DNA from: Planococcus citri
Lineage: Eukaryota; Arthropoda; Insecta; Hemiptera; Pseudococcidae
Length of the DNA: 64,000 nucleotides
Direction of reading: 5' to 3'
Assembly: GCF_950023065.1 (NCBI RefSeq)
Contig: NC_088677.1
Location: forward strand, 69,961,469-70,025,468
In this document: positions 1-12,510 of the stretch, piece after piece
Numbering within the stretch: position 1 is the stretch's first letter
Layout of the letters: each line of letters starts with the position of its first letter
Program-made: the position numbers and the translations under genes
Notes under the pieces: model-generated
The model's database searches: none
What the model saw: only the letters and a program-made list of their open reading frames with translations
What the model was told of the DNA's origin: nothing

Positions 1-59
1 AACAGTGAAGCCTCAAGCATTGTACTAAATCACAAAAAAGTCACTGGCCTGATCCAGTA

Positions 60-2200
60 TTTTGAAAAAAACTGAAGGTTTAAGGCTAGTTGAAAAGTGA
101 AAAAAATCATGAAATTTCAAGTTATGGAAAATTTAAATTTGTCAAGATAATCTGAAATTTTGATTAATGAATTCATCAAGTACACTGCTTTGTTCTCAAA
201 TTCTTCTTCCTTGAAAAAAGTTTCTATTCCAAGTCCGTCAAAAGAACCCCAAAAATTAGAAATTTGTTGAAAATGTCTCAAATATCCATCTCCCTTTATC
301 AAAAAAGTAACTTATTTGAGGTCAAAACATGTGTTGATTTCCAAATAAATGGAAAAATAACAAAAAAAAAAACACGATACGGTTTCATATGGATATTAAA
401 AAAAAGGAAAATCTTAAGTTTGGTTGATGAAAAAAATACATCCAAATACAAAATTAAACCAGTTTCTCTGAATGTTACAAAATGAAATCACTCGATTTTT
501 CGTTCGTCAAACATGTGATCATTTTTCATTGAACCAAGAGTAATAATTTTTGGTCGCATAAAAAAGTCATAAAAATCACAATTCTGTAAAAAAAAAGTTT
601 CAAATTTTGTCCATTTTTGAAAATAAAACCTCTTTTTCTCATCTAAAAAAAATCAGGAATTTTTAGTAAGGTGGGAAAGGTCTCCAAAAGTCACGATAAT
701 ACTCCAAATTTTAGTGCTTTGAAAAAATGTCATCATTTTGGTCAGATAAAAAAGTCACAAAAATCACAACTCTTTCAAAAATTTTCGATCTCATCACAAC
801 TGATCAAAATAAGTTATTTATTTGAAATTTTTTCTCGTCAAAACATGTCTTGATTTTTAGCGAGGTGAAATAATCTAAAAAAAGTCACGTCATTGTTTTA
901 AATTTTAGTCATTTAAAAAAAGTCAAGTTTTTGCTCAGATGAAAAAAAAATCACAGAAATCGCAATTGGGCTCTAATTTTAATTTCATCCAAATTCAGAA
1001 AATGAAACTACTTTCTTAGAATTTTTGTTTTAGCAATGCGAAATAGTCAGTCACGATGTTTTGATAAATTTTAGCTCCTCAAAAAAGGGATAATTTCTGT
1101 TCAGATGAAAAAAGCCACGAAATCACAATTTCATGAAAAGGTCTCGAATTTTATCCTTTTTTTTTTCTAATGAAGTCAATTACTTGAATTTTTTTTGGTT
1201 TGTTGAAAAGTATCATAAATTTTCAGTAAAATTTGAAAATACCCAAAAAAAGTCAGGATATTTGTAACAAGAGTTGGTCACTCACAAAAGTCAACATTTT
1301 TAGCCAGATGAAAAAGTCACAAAAATCATAATTTGGTCGAAAAAGCCCCAAAATCTATATTTTGTACAAATTTACAAAATAAAGTCACTTCCAACTTGAA
1401 TGTCTCGCACGTTAAAAATTGTCATAATTTTTAGGAAGGCGAAAACTCTAAAAGTAGTCAAGGTTAGCTCTGAAGTTTTATAAAGTTCATGAAAAGGACT
1501 GAAAAAAAAGTCATAAGTTGACTTTAAAAAGTCACGAAAATCACAATTTGACGCGGAAGTCCACAAATTTGTGTTAATTTGTAAAAAAATGTTGCTTGAT
1601 TTGGAATTTTTATTGCATGGTTGAAAAAGGTCTTAATTTTTGCAAGGCGAAAAGTCACAAAGATCACATCGATGAAAAAAACTCAAATTTTGTGCTTATC
1701 TTGATTTTCAGTGAGATGAAAATGTCTCAAAATTCTGTAATGTTGCATCCAGTTTTTGTTTTTCAAAAATGTCATCAACTAAAAACAAAATTCAATCGAA
1801 AAAGTCACTATTTATGGTGAAAAGACTTGCAATTTTATTCGAATTTTAGTCACAATTTTTGCTCATCAAAAATATCATCATTCTCATCAGGATTTGGAAA
1901 ATTAGTCGCAAAAAAAATCACTTAATTGTTCTAAATTTCAAGTACATACTGGAGAAGAGTCATAATTTTTTGCTCGAGACAAAAGTCACAAAATTAAAAA
2001 GTACAGTAAATTATTGAAAAATTTACTTACTTGGAACACTCGATTGTCACAAAAGTGATAATTTTTAGCAGGGCAAAAAAGTTGCAAAAAATTATAATTT
2101 TAATGAAAAAAGTCCCTAAAAGTAAAGGATTCTTGTTAATTGAAAATTCGGTAGTAAAAAAATTGTGATTTTTTTGATTTGAAAAATCGCGAATCTCAAC
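60..2200. repeat. Degenerate tandem repeat, unit about 190 bp
   Basis: AT-rich sequence in which a short core resembling GTCACAAAAATCACAATTT recurs near 566, 754, 945, 1114, 1316, 1531 and 1654, usually after a run of A. The spacings are about 120-215 bp and mostly near 190. Between the cores, phrases such as 'ttttagt..aaaaagtcat' and 'tcagatgaaaaa' also recur. The reading frames are short and repeat-derived. This looks like an old satellite-like array that has drifted, and no gene is supported in it. The exact ends are uncertain. Confidence 0.7.
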
Positions 2201-2308
2201 ATTTGAGAAGATCCTTGTTCAAACGAGATTATCTGCTCTACTTCTGAATTGAAATCCTGATTCGTGTGACTTATGAATCAAAATCATGATTTTTTCGTGA
2301 GATGTGCC

Positions 2309-3737
2309 CACTGAACTCTATACTCTTACACTGGAACGCTTACGCTGCATATGGTCCAATGTTAAACTACCCGGTCGAGCAAGTTAGAAAGAGATAGCTA
2401 TATGAATAGAAGTTGTTATCCTTGTCTAGCGCGTTGCGTATTCATTTCATTCATACAGTAGCGTGATTTTTTTTGTTTTTTTTTTTAATTTTTGCAACTT
2501 TTTGCTGATTTTTTTTATTTTATACAATTATTAATATTTCAAGATGAAATTGAGACATCCGCGATCCTAGGAATTCAGAAAATTGCTTTTAAAAAATGAA
2601 TTATTTACAAAAGTGAACAAGGTATTTCAAGTTGAAATTATGTTTCGTAACAGAACTTTAAGACTTTTTTATAATGACTCTAACTTTTCACGTTTTTTTT
2701 TTCACGGTAAAAATTGATTTCATATATTACAACGGAGACATTTATAGACATTTATGTAATGGTAAAAAAAATTTCAAAGTGCTTATGCAGCTGTGTAGGG
2801 AAGGTACTTGGACAAGTGACTAAAAAAGGAAAACAGGTACACGATTGAAAATTTTTGAAGAATAAAAATAAAATATATCCGTATTATCCGTTATCTTATC
2901 ACAGATAGATAAATGAAGGAGTTGAAAAATCTGAGTTCATTTTTTCCCCTCAAAACTTGATTTAAATTACTAAATTAGGTTCAACCTCAACCTATTTGAT
3001 AAATGAATTGGAAAATGAACAACTTCTGGAGTTCTGGATTTAAAATTTTCGATTTCATTCAATTTTAAAAATGTATTTGTGCATTCTTTGTCTTGTGCAG
3101 CTCTTGAATGAGTTTGAGTTTGAGGCTTCATTGAGTGATAAATTCTTCAAAAATTTTCAATCATGTACCTGTTTTCCTTTTTTAGTCACTTTTTCATGTA
3201 TCTAGCCTACACAACTGACAACACAGCTGCATAATAGGTAATTTCGTTTATTTATTATAATGTAGTACATAAATATATATAGAATATTGCTGGAAAATTT
3301 AAATTATTCAATATTCACTTAAATATTTTTCTAATTTGAATTAAGTATTTCAATTTCCAGATCATGAGTTTTTAAATTTTATTGAATAAGTACTGCTACA
3401 AATTATAATATTTCAACTTGAAGTATCTGGTACACTTTTGTAAATAATTCATTTTTTAAAAGCAATTTTCTCAATTCCTACGATCGCCGATGTCTTAAAA
3501 GTGATCTTGAACATCAATACTCGTATAAAATAAAAAAATTCTACAAAAAATTGCAAAAATTAAAACAAAAAACAAAAAAAAAATCACGCTACTGTACGGA
3601 TGAAATGAATACGCAATACTTACCAACGCGCTAGACAAGGACAAGAACGTCTTAACATATATCTATCTCTTTCTAACGCGCTCGATCGGGTCACGTGGTA
3701 TCGTAAGCGTTCCAGTGTAAGAGTATAGAGTTCAGTG
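2309..3737. mobile_element. Fold-back (long inverted repeat) DNA transposon with 8-bp target duplication
   Basis: The first 36 bases, beginning CACTGAACTCTATACTCTTA, are the exact reverse complement of the last 36. The match continues, diverged and with indels, through nearly the whole element. For example, the block around 2400-2470 pairs with 3575-3660, 2540-2640 pairs with 3400-3500, and 2785-2860 pairs with 3150-3235. The centre is near 3,020. The direct repeat GATGTGCC flanks it exactly at 2301-2308 and 3738-3745. No transposase reading frame is present, so it is non-autonomous. An 8-bp duplication and a terminal CA fit hAT-like elements, but the superfamily is an inference. Confidence 0.9.
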
Positions 3738-3745
3738 GATGTGCC

Positions 3746-5871
3746 AGATTTGATTTTCCTAATCAAAATTTTTTGATGATATTTGATTCAAAATTATGAC
3801 TTTTTTTTTACCGTTTTGAATCAAAATATGACTGATGGACTTTTCTCAAAGAAAGCTAGTTTTTTATTTAAACTAATAAGCAACTGATGAAAAAATTCGA
3901 GAATTTTTTTTTTGATGTTCAAAAAACATAAATTTTATTGTTTGGGAAAATCCCTTGTTTTTGAGCGAATTATGTTGATGAAAAACAATTACTCACTTCT
4001 CGTTATCTAATTACGCATTCGTTTACCTCCTCAGCTGATTTTTTCGAACGCTGTCTCAAAAAGCACTATTTACGTAAACAATGCTCTTCTATTTCGAGGC
4101 GCAAATCACTTCTTATGACGTAAATATTTTCGCCTGTACGAGTATTACAATATAAAATACTTAGTATTCTATAAGGTATGCGTTGTTAGTTTCAGTACAC
4201 CTCAAAACATGCTGTACGTAGTAAAGTTGCATACCGTTTTACGATTTTTTTGTGTGCTATTTTTTTTTGAAATAATGCCCAACGAAGCGACACCTTGTAT
4301 ACAACGTAATTAACGTTCTACACACATGCTATATAGCGAATATGTTATAGCTGATACGTAATACGTCATATTAGGCTACTGCTGCCTGCTGGTCACCTAT
4401 CCTATACTCGTATAATTCCCTCTCACTCGTTTATCTCTTTGATAAGCACGGTTTGCGCTGCAAGATCGTTGATCGTAACTCGTAACACTGAAACAGTTAA
4501 ACGAATAATACGTAATACCTATACGTAGATTATTATTTCTTCTTTCCTATACGGACACCTGAGAAATTAGAATTTTAACCAGGGTTAGCTTTGAAATTTA
4601 CTTCATTTCCGTTGTCGTTTGTTTTTTTCTCAATTATGATCGTTCGATATTTCACGACGACGTGGCATTGATCGAGCGACGACCAGTGCGTATTGCGTTT
4701 TTTTTTAATGACATTGGGGAATAGGAAATAAGGCGCAGGGAGAAAGAAACACACACACAGAGGTAGATGTATTTGAATATTCGCGATAATGCAATCGGTC
4801 TGCGTTGCTCGTGTAGTGTCTATTAAATTACAAGTACAAGGTGCTGATGCCGATATAGCCGCTTGGCCGATGTCGATGTCGGATTAATTATAAAAATGCA
4901 TCCGAGGGCCAAAGACACAAAGACTACACCAACTAGGTACTAAAGGTATTATATAGGAAACTCGACTCTTTTCTCGTCCAAGTCGTCGTCGTCGTTACCT
5001 TGTTTGTTGCTTTGCTCTTCGAAAGTGCGGAATTCGCATGCATGCAACCTATGTTCATGTAATTATAATGTTTGATTGCATCATGTATCGAGCATCGAGC
5101 TGCTTCGCGATTTCTGCGAAATTTTTTTCATCAATGGTGTAGTTTTATGAAACGTGGAAAGGTTGAACGGTGATGAATGATAGGTGTACGAGTTGAAATA
5201 TCAGTCTTTTGTTTTCGTGCTAACATTTTACGTATCATTGAATGGGTGAAAATGTCATAAGAACGATGCTGATAATGGTATTAAAATTAAAAAGGACGGT
5301 GATAGGGAGATTTTATTGCATTTTTTTTAATGCGAGGAATCGTTTGGGAATCAATTTGCGCTGCTGTAGTTGAACAATGAAGTTGAGAGGGAGGGATGGT
5401 GAAGGGGGAGATCGAAATGTTCTGAAATTTGAGAAAATTAATTTTCAAACATTTTGCCACGTTTATTTTTGTACAGCACCCTAAAACATTAGATATTTTT
5501 ACCCCCTCCCCCCGACTGTTGTAAGTCTCTCGTGCTCCGAATCAGAACGTTTGAGGGGCTTCATGGAAAAGGGGCCTACGTCGATTTTTTTTCACTGATT
5601 TTTACAAGTTCAAATAGACTTACTAGCAAACATTTTCCAATTTGTTTGTTTTTTTTTCATGAAAGAACACTTTAAATTAATATCACTGAATATGGTGAAA
5701 TTGATGAAAAAAAATTTTATACATTCAAAATTGTAAAAGAGAAAAAAACAAACAAAAATTACGAAGGCCTCTTTTCCATGGAACCCCTCATTTGTTTCGA
5801 TTCATGAAGCAAAGATTTTCAAATTTGACAAATTTTTGTGGTTTTCAACCAAGCCAAAATAGCCAAACTCC
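3746..5871. other. No gene seen; unique sequence with CpG-rich patch
   Basis: I see no coding region. The stretch from about 4,000 to 5,250 is relatively CpG-rich, with frequent ACG, TCG and CGT, unlike the T/A-rich repeats around it. It includes a short CA microsatellite near 4,750. It could be regulatory or a 5' UTR region, but nothing proves this. Confidence 0.4.
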
Positions 5872-6035
5872 TCCCAGGCAACTACGTTCGCCTCATTATG
5901 TCTTACATCACAGAAAGAACATTCCATGCAGGTTCACCATGAGATGCAAAATCAGAACAGTACCAAATAAAAGCAGGGGTACCTCAGGGCAGTGTTCTGG
6001 GGCCATTTCTCAACAACATGGTAAGATCGGCTGCA
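5870..6035 (+). pseudogene. Fossil fragment of a Jockey-type LINE reverse transcriptase
   Basis: One + strand frame reads NYVRLIMSYITERTFHAGSP, then a stop, then a stretch containing IKAGVPQGSVLGPFLNNM. The AGVPQGSVLGP box is the hallmark of non-LTR reverse transcriptases of the Jockey/CR1 kind, and the preceding 'YITERTFH' segment matches the usual spacing. The frame is broken by a stop after 'AGSP' and ends soon after the box, so it is a dead fragment. No flanking LINE sequence is recognisable. Confidence 0.75.
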
Positions 6036-7140
6036 AAAATCCATGATTGATGAGAAAATATACGCTGACCACATTTTTAGACCCCCAGTGCATTTTTTCA
6101 GGAGGGAGGGGCCAAAATGTGTTTTTCAAAGTTTATTTTCCAGTTTTTCGGCAAATGTAGATAAAAAATTCGCGTTTTTTATATCAATTCTTAAAGATGA
6201 GGAGAAGCCCCTGGAATTTTTTCAACATTTTAGGACCTTTTTTACCGAATTGTGGTGTTTTGAAAATTTTGAGTGGCCATTTTGTAAAGAAGTTGCGGAG
6301 GTACAGTCGCCATTTTTTTTTCATAAAATTCGTTATTTAGTCTAAATTATAGGTACCTTAAAAGTTTAGACGAGTTTGAGTTGGTGCAACGTTGTCAAAG
6401 AAAAAAATGAAAACTGGCCAAAAGTCGTAATAATTTTCTCTTTCGATCCTTCCAATTGGCACTACAGTTTTGAAGAAACTGAATCTGAAAGCAACTCATT
6501 AAAATTTTTCAGAGGATTAAAGAAGGATTTTATGGGATCCTCGCAAACAATCAACTAAATCGGATTCTCCAATTTGTGCTCAAAATATAAATCAAAATTA
6601 GAACATCTTGGAAAAAATGCACCTGAAACTGTTGCGAAATGTCACGCTGTACAATTTTGTTTCTCTTCATTATTCTTATCTCAAGGCACTCAAAATGATT
6701 ATTTTTATTGTTTTTTAGAACTCAATTCCTGCTCAAAATGGACACCTTAACTTGAATTAAGCACCCTGAAAAAAAATGAAGTCAGCAAAAATTATGGGAA
6801 ATTTTACTTATTCTATGTAATAATTTTGTTCATAATTTTTTTCGTATGGTTCATAGTTCTTTCACAAAATTGATTTTTTTTATACCAAAATAATCGATTT
6901 ACACAAAATTTTTCACTTCTGCTGAAAATACAGGGTTTCTAGTTTTCAGAGAAATTAAATTCCAGACAGAATAGCAATTTCTAGTGAATTTTATCTATTA
7001 ATTCACAAACGAAATCAAAGTAGAGAGACAAGGGGGGGGGGTTAGGGTGGATCCTGTTTTGAAAGGTTGAATTTAATCGCTCCAGCATCTGAATAGTTTC
7101 ATTTCATTTTTTCGGCCGAAAAAATTGAAGAAGGAGTTCA
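6036..7140. other. No gene seen
   Basis: AT-rich non-coding sequence. The short open frames have no recognisable domain. A run of ten G lies at about 7,032-7,041. Confidence 0.4.
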
Positions 7141-7440
7141 CAATTATGTTAGAAGAATCAGAATCTGAGAATCTGACTTTGATGAAGGGGGTAGAAGAGG
7201 GACTTAAACGCCCTAAAAAATGTTGAAATGATTATTTCAGCGATTTTTGGTCATTTCAAACACCTCACCGACTTTTTCAAACCCCAAAGGCTTCAATCAT
7301 GTTCGAAGGATCAGAATCTGAGAATCTGACTTTGGTGAAGAGGGTGGGAGAGGGGCTTAAACGCCCTAAAAAATGTTGAAATGATTATTTTAGCGATTTT
7401 TGGGCATTTCAAACACCACACCGACTTTTTTAAACCCCAA
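7141..7440. repeat. Two-copy tandem duplication, period 153 bp
   Basis: Two adjacent copies of about 150 bp begin with CAATTATGTT at 7,141 and the matching CAATCATGTT at 7,294. They share long identical stretches, including a block reading 'gaatctgagaatctgacttt' and the block 'acgccctaaaaaatgttgaa'. They differ at scattered single bases, so the duplication is not very recent. It is non-coding as far as can be seen. Confidence 0.85.
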
Positions 7441-8790
7441 AAAACACGAAAAAGAAACCTCGAAGAGCCATTTAAAGGGATTTATACACGTTATAAAATT
7501 TTTTGAAAACACCAAAAATTCGGCTAATTTGACAATTTCTTGGACTAAAAACTCGAACCGGATTATCTGGGAAAAGTACGAAACAATTACCACCTACATT
7601 ATCATCCATTTTCTAAAAATGAAATTCAGCCAAAAAAATCTCACTTCAGCTGGTCTTTTCTTCTCAACGATGATCCTCTTACCGCGATATTACAATTCAC
7701 AGGACGAATGAAAAATAAGCCTATTTTTAGGCATTATACTCGATACACGTTCAACATAATGGTGTGATTCGTCGAGTAACAATGCGTTTAAGTGGTTTAT
7801 TTTGGCACGATTTATATCGTAGGTATATCTACCTGTTGTAGCATCACGTGCTGTGGTTCACACAGGGCAGAATGAAAATCTAATGCTATACGAGACGAGG
7901 GCGACACGACGACGAGTGAAGGCGAGAAGCGTGTGGAAACGATAAACACAAACACGCGCTGCTGGTGCTCATCGTCGTCGAAATTCGAGATTACGTATTT
8001 ATTTGTTTATGTATCGAAAAAAAATTCACTCGTTACGTAACACTTGTAGGCTATACGACTCGTGCACTGGTACTCGTACACAAGGTAGAGATGGAAATTT
8101 GCCATTTTGACCCGCTGGTCGTAGGATTGAAATTGAATTGAAAATACCTAAGCGTCGCTGACAAAAAATTTTCCCCACCGTTGCCATTGTCAGCGAGTAT
8201 CAGTTGTATATCTACGTGTAATTGTAATTACAGATGCTCGCAGACCGACATACGGATCATTTTATCGGCCTGACTGCTAAATACGCAGCACACCGATGAA
8301 ATTGTGTAATTCGCGGGGAATTTTTTTTCTCGTCGTTGCAGCCGCTGCGCGGATACGTCGTCGTCGCGATCGCGCCATTTCTGACCTTGGCATTTTTTTA
8401 CGCGACGAGTACGTGTATTTTTTTTCGGATGTCGTTCAAGAGCTCACACCTTAATGCTTTGGTCAATCGGAAGTGGAGGGAGGGGGGGCTGAAGAAAAAT
8501 TCTTGGAAAAAAATTTGTCGAAATTGTTTAGGTACATTGGTTATTTGTCTGCAAAAATTGGATATTTGTTTTGGGGGGGGGGGATTCTCAGTAATTGAGA
8601 AATTACTCGTCAAATTGCTCGCGTTGGAGGACAATTTTTTAAAAAATTGGAAAAACTAGTCTGAAAATGAGAAAAAATACTGATGAAATGGGTCATTTTT
8701 CAAAATCAACTGAAGAAATTCCTAATTCGAGGCTAAATTACGTAAAAGTGAGAAAAATTGACCAGAAAAAAAATTAAGATTCTCAAAATA
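7441..8790. other. No gene seen; CpG-rich patch at about 7,740-8,430
   Basis: No coding region is supported. The central part is rich in CpG (for example repeated CGTCGTCG) and may be unique regulatory sequence. A run of eleven G lies at about 8,573-8,583. Confidence 0.35.
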
Positions 8791-8794
8791 TACG

Positions 8795-8928
8795 AATAAT
8801 TCAAATTTGAAAAATAATACCCCCCCCCTCGTAAAAATGGTTCACTGAATAAAAAAAACCAAATAATTCAAATTTGAAAAATACCCCCCCCCTTCTCATG
8901 GTAATGGTTCACCGAATCCAAAAAAACA
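8795..8928. repeat. Two-copy tandem duplication, period 67 bp
   Basis: AATAATTCAAATTTGAAAAA followed by a run of C and then 'atggttcac.gaat..aaaaaa' occurs twice, starting at 8,795 and 8,862. The copies differ mainly in C-run length and a few bases. Confidence 0.75.
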
Positions 8929-11280
8929 AAGACCACTCTCGAAAAAAATCTACACCTGCTCCTCTTTTTGTACAGATTTGATCATTTTACCGGAAAAAAT
9001 AATACACCTTTAAGATAAACTCGAGATAAGACCTCGAGATATCTACATAACCAATAACCAATACACCTACGAAATTTTTTCAAAAAATGATAACCTGCGA
9101 TACGTGAAATTTCATACGTAAGATAAAATTTGAAAGTGAAAATCATTACGAAACTTTTACAACGCAAAATGTCGATAAGCAAAACGTAAGTGAAGCAGTG
9201 CATACATCGCTAGACACTTGAAATTACACCTACGTAAAATCCGGATGATCTAAAAAAATTCACGACGATGTCAATTTTCCTGCTCAGCTTATCCGCCAGA
9301 AGAAAGAAAGAGACACTTGAGGAAGTGAGGAGTGTGTGAGGGAGGTAATCACCGGGTTGAGCTTGTAAAGAGAAATTTTCAAGTCAAGCAGACTCAGAGT
9401 CGTCGTCGGTAGCAATAAGCACAATTAGGTACGTAAACGTCTGTTATAATTGAGAAAGACGAGAATCAATGCCGAAGCATGTAATTACTGTAAAAGCAAC
9501 GTTGCCATATCGAAGCCGATTAAAATTTCATCACTAATGTAAAACAACTACACTATAAAAAAAAAAATTGTTATTAGTACACAAAGAAAGAAATGGAGAG
9601 GAGGATAAACGAGTATACTATAATATATGTACGAGTACATTAAAACCAACCGCAGAATACTCTCGAGTGTCTCGATACCATAACCAAACACGAAGTTTCG
9701 CAAAGGTGATTTTATAATTTGACTAGCGTCCTCGGGGTATAGGTAATTTGTACTCTGTGTTGTGACCAAGTCGATGACCAAGCTGAGGTGGTCGATGGTG
9801 CTCGTATAAAATATAGAGATATAGAGGAAACGTGCGTGTGCGTGATACCAATGTACCTAATTCTCTCGATAATGAAAGGGTTGCCGAAGGCGATGTGTGT
9901 GCCGTACTCGTGTAAACCTATACTACTGTGTACTGTACGTTTACGTATGTACGAGTATCATTCTTCGAGAAACACAAATGTACATCTACGTACATACACT
10001 CGTAGTGGGTACTTTTGTACACAAAAACAAGCTTCACGACGACGTTCACCACACATTGTTATAGAAACTTTCGTACTATAATCCGAGAATATATAAAGTT
10101 TACAGGTAAAGGTCGTTGAACTTACCTAGATACTTGAATTAAATATGTTTCAAAATAATATTACGGGAAATAGGTACGAGAACGTATAAAGTTGTACAGC
10201 ACTAAAACATAATACGAGTAAAAGGGTTAATTTAAGGTTAAGAGGTGGCAGGGAGAGGGGGGAAATAGCAAGACAAACGAGACAGCTAGAGGAAAAACTC
10301 ACTCGCCTTTCGTGTAATTTTTAATGGATTTTTGAGAAAATATCGGTGGGAAAAAAACTTTTCACCTGAATAAACGAAAAAGTTCAATTTGTTTATTCAA
10401 ACTTTCACTCGTCGTCGTTTACTCATCGCTGGAAAAGTTGGAAGTTTTAGCACGTAGAAACCCAACGCATCGTTTTGCGATTTTACCCGCGATCAAATTG
10501 ATTGGAAAGGTTGATAAAGGTTAAAATTGAGGTCACGCGTAACTTTGTTCGTTTTTTTCACCCTCCCCTCCCCTTCTTCTTGTCATCGAAAAAATTATTT
10601 GTTTTGGGATTCGAACAGCAGGCATTTTGGTTTACGTTCAAGAAGGAAATGAAATTACTCGCCAGTTTAGTGCACTTGATTTCTTTTTCTAGGGGGCTTT
10701 GTTTACAAAATTTATGTTAAGCAGAAGTTGAAAAATGCAATTTGAATTGATTATTGTTGAAATTATTGTAAAGAGAATTTTTTATTTTAAAAATTTCTTC
10801 ATTTAAAAAATTGACAACTTCGCGAAATAAAAATGAAGAAAGAAAATATTGTCGAAGATGATTTGTTGTTTTCTGGGGAGCTTCGTTTTCGAGATTTTTT
10901 CACTGTCCAGGTACCTACTTGAAGGGAATTTTTTTCAGCATTTTATTGCTATCAATTACTAAATCGGTTCATGACCAAAAAAAAAAGATCTTCTGGATTT
11001 CAAATTTGAAAAATCATATGAGATGCGAACATTGAGAAATAATTCAGTCCTCAGAAGAGGTTACGAACTTTCAAATTTTGAAATAGTGAACACTTTTCAT
11101 TGAAAAATGAACAAAATTATATTTAAAGTTTGAGGAGCTTGGAATGGACAAGGGACAGGATTTCTCTGGAATCATCTCGCTTTAGATATGGTTCTCTCAG
11201 TCTTGTTTATTGTACAGTTTGTGTTTTGTGATTTGAGGGTTTGGGGCACCGCATATTTGTATTCTTCAAGTCAATGATCA
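8929..11280. other. No gene seen; CpG-rich unique stretch
   Basis: No gene is supported. From about 9,240 to 10,230 the sequence is CpG-rich and contains several copies of ACTCGTA or its complement TACGAGT (near 9,610, 9,630, 9,907, 9,950, 10,000 and 10,215). The 97-codon frame at 9,788 has no recognisable content. Confidence 0.35.
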
Positions 11281-11284
11281 GCCA

Positions 11285-11610
11285 CAGGGTGTCTACCAAA
11301 TCCAAAAAACAGAATTTTCCAAACACGTTTTTTTTTCATTTTGAAAATTTTTTCAAAATTTTGTATTTTTGTACATTTTTGATGACTTTTTGTATTTTTT
11401 TTAGGCCATTTTCCAATTTCCAGGGTGTCCAGCCTTGTTCGGAAATGATTTTCCTTGATATTTCCAGGCTTCCCCTGACCAATTTTTTCCAATTTTCCAG
11501 ACCCTTCAAAACTGATTTACAATTCCCTGATTCTTGAGTAAAAAATGCTGAAAATTCCAAAATTCCTCGACTTTTTCCAGACCGATCGAATTCTATGACT
11601 TTACCAGGTT
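11285..11610. repeat. TTCCAG-rich dispersed repeat
   Basis: A short phrase built on 'ttttccag' or 'ttccagg' followed by a few variable bases and 'ctga' recurs at intervals of roughly 30-60 bp (for example near 11,420, 11,464, 11,500, 11,575 and 11,605). The 118-codon and 98-codon frames here are by-products of this repeat. Confidence 0.5.
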
Positions 11611-11955
11611 TTTCAGCAGAATGGAATGTATGACTGATTGGCAAGCGTTTAAAAATAGAAGGTCGTTGACCTTTGCTGTATGATTTATCCATGTTACTCT
11701 GATTTCTTTAATTTTCTGATTTATTTTTCTCAATGAAAATTTTGCGAACCCCTGAAATAGATTGTAGATCGTACACAAGTCTTTTTGGAGTATTTCGAGC
11801 AAAAATTAGAAAGCTTCACGTGATTATTGAATGATTATTTTCTTGCATCAGTTTTGTTTATTAATTCGTTCGAGAGAATCTGGTTAAATACTCGTATAAA
11901 AAAGAGAAGCGTGTGATGCAATCACGAGGCAATTTTAAAAAATTTTAAAATTGTA

Positions 11956-12510
11956 GAAGGTGTGGCCGAATAAGAAGTGAAATCGGTCCCTGCTCCGGTT
12001 TTCTTTCTGATGGGCTCATGCAGATAATGGGCCTTGATGGGAGAAAATACCCCGTAAAATTTTGATCATATACCCTCCCCCCGCCCTCCTTTCCTGTATT
12101 TTTAATCGTTTTATTCGTTGGGTAACTTGGAAAACAAATTATTCTGGTAAAAATTTGGGTAAATTTTCTTCCTTTGGTACAAATGTAAATTTCCTAGAGA
12201 GATATTTACGATATTTTTTTCTTCATTTGTAGTTCACATTTTCATGGTTTCTTCGCCATTTGAAAAAAATATTGTAAATAAATCTATAGGAGATGTGACT
12301 GTGTGCCAAAGAACGAAATTTACCCTCATTTTTACCATAGTAATTTTTTTTTTAAGTTACGGAATGAATTAAACGGCCAAAAATATAGGAAGGGGGAGGG
12401 GTAGAGGGTCAACATTTTCTGGATGGCTTTCTCTCATCGATGCACATCATCTAAGTCCATCAGGAAAAAAATCAAAGGGGGCGATTTCACCCTTTATTCG
12501 ACCAAGCCCT
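11956..12510. mobile_element. Old fold-back element with diverged inverted arms
   Basis: The left arm (about 11,956-12,215) contains in order 'gccgaataagaagtgaaatc', a pyrimidine-rich 'accctcc' tract, 'gggtaacttgg', 'ggtaaaaatttgggtaaatt' and 'gatatttacgatattttttt'. The right arm (about 12,255-12,510) contains the reverse complement of the same blocks in mirrored order, ending 'ctttattcgaccaagccc'. The centre is near 12,235. Substitutions and indels are frequent, so it is older than the element at 2,309. No target duplication could be identified and the outer limits are approximate. Confidence 0.75.

Noticed and set aside
4209..4260. ATG reading MLYVVKLHTVLRFF, reminiscent of the MLYVF start of FIP200
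   Set aside because: Only the first four residues agree; the following TG..LTFD-type segment is absent and no suitable phase-1 donor follows.
11336..11692. 118-codon minus-strand frame and overlapping plus-strand frame
   Set aside because: They lie in the TTCCAG-rich repeat, with frames open on both strands, as expected of repeat translation.
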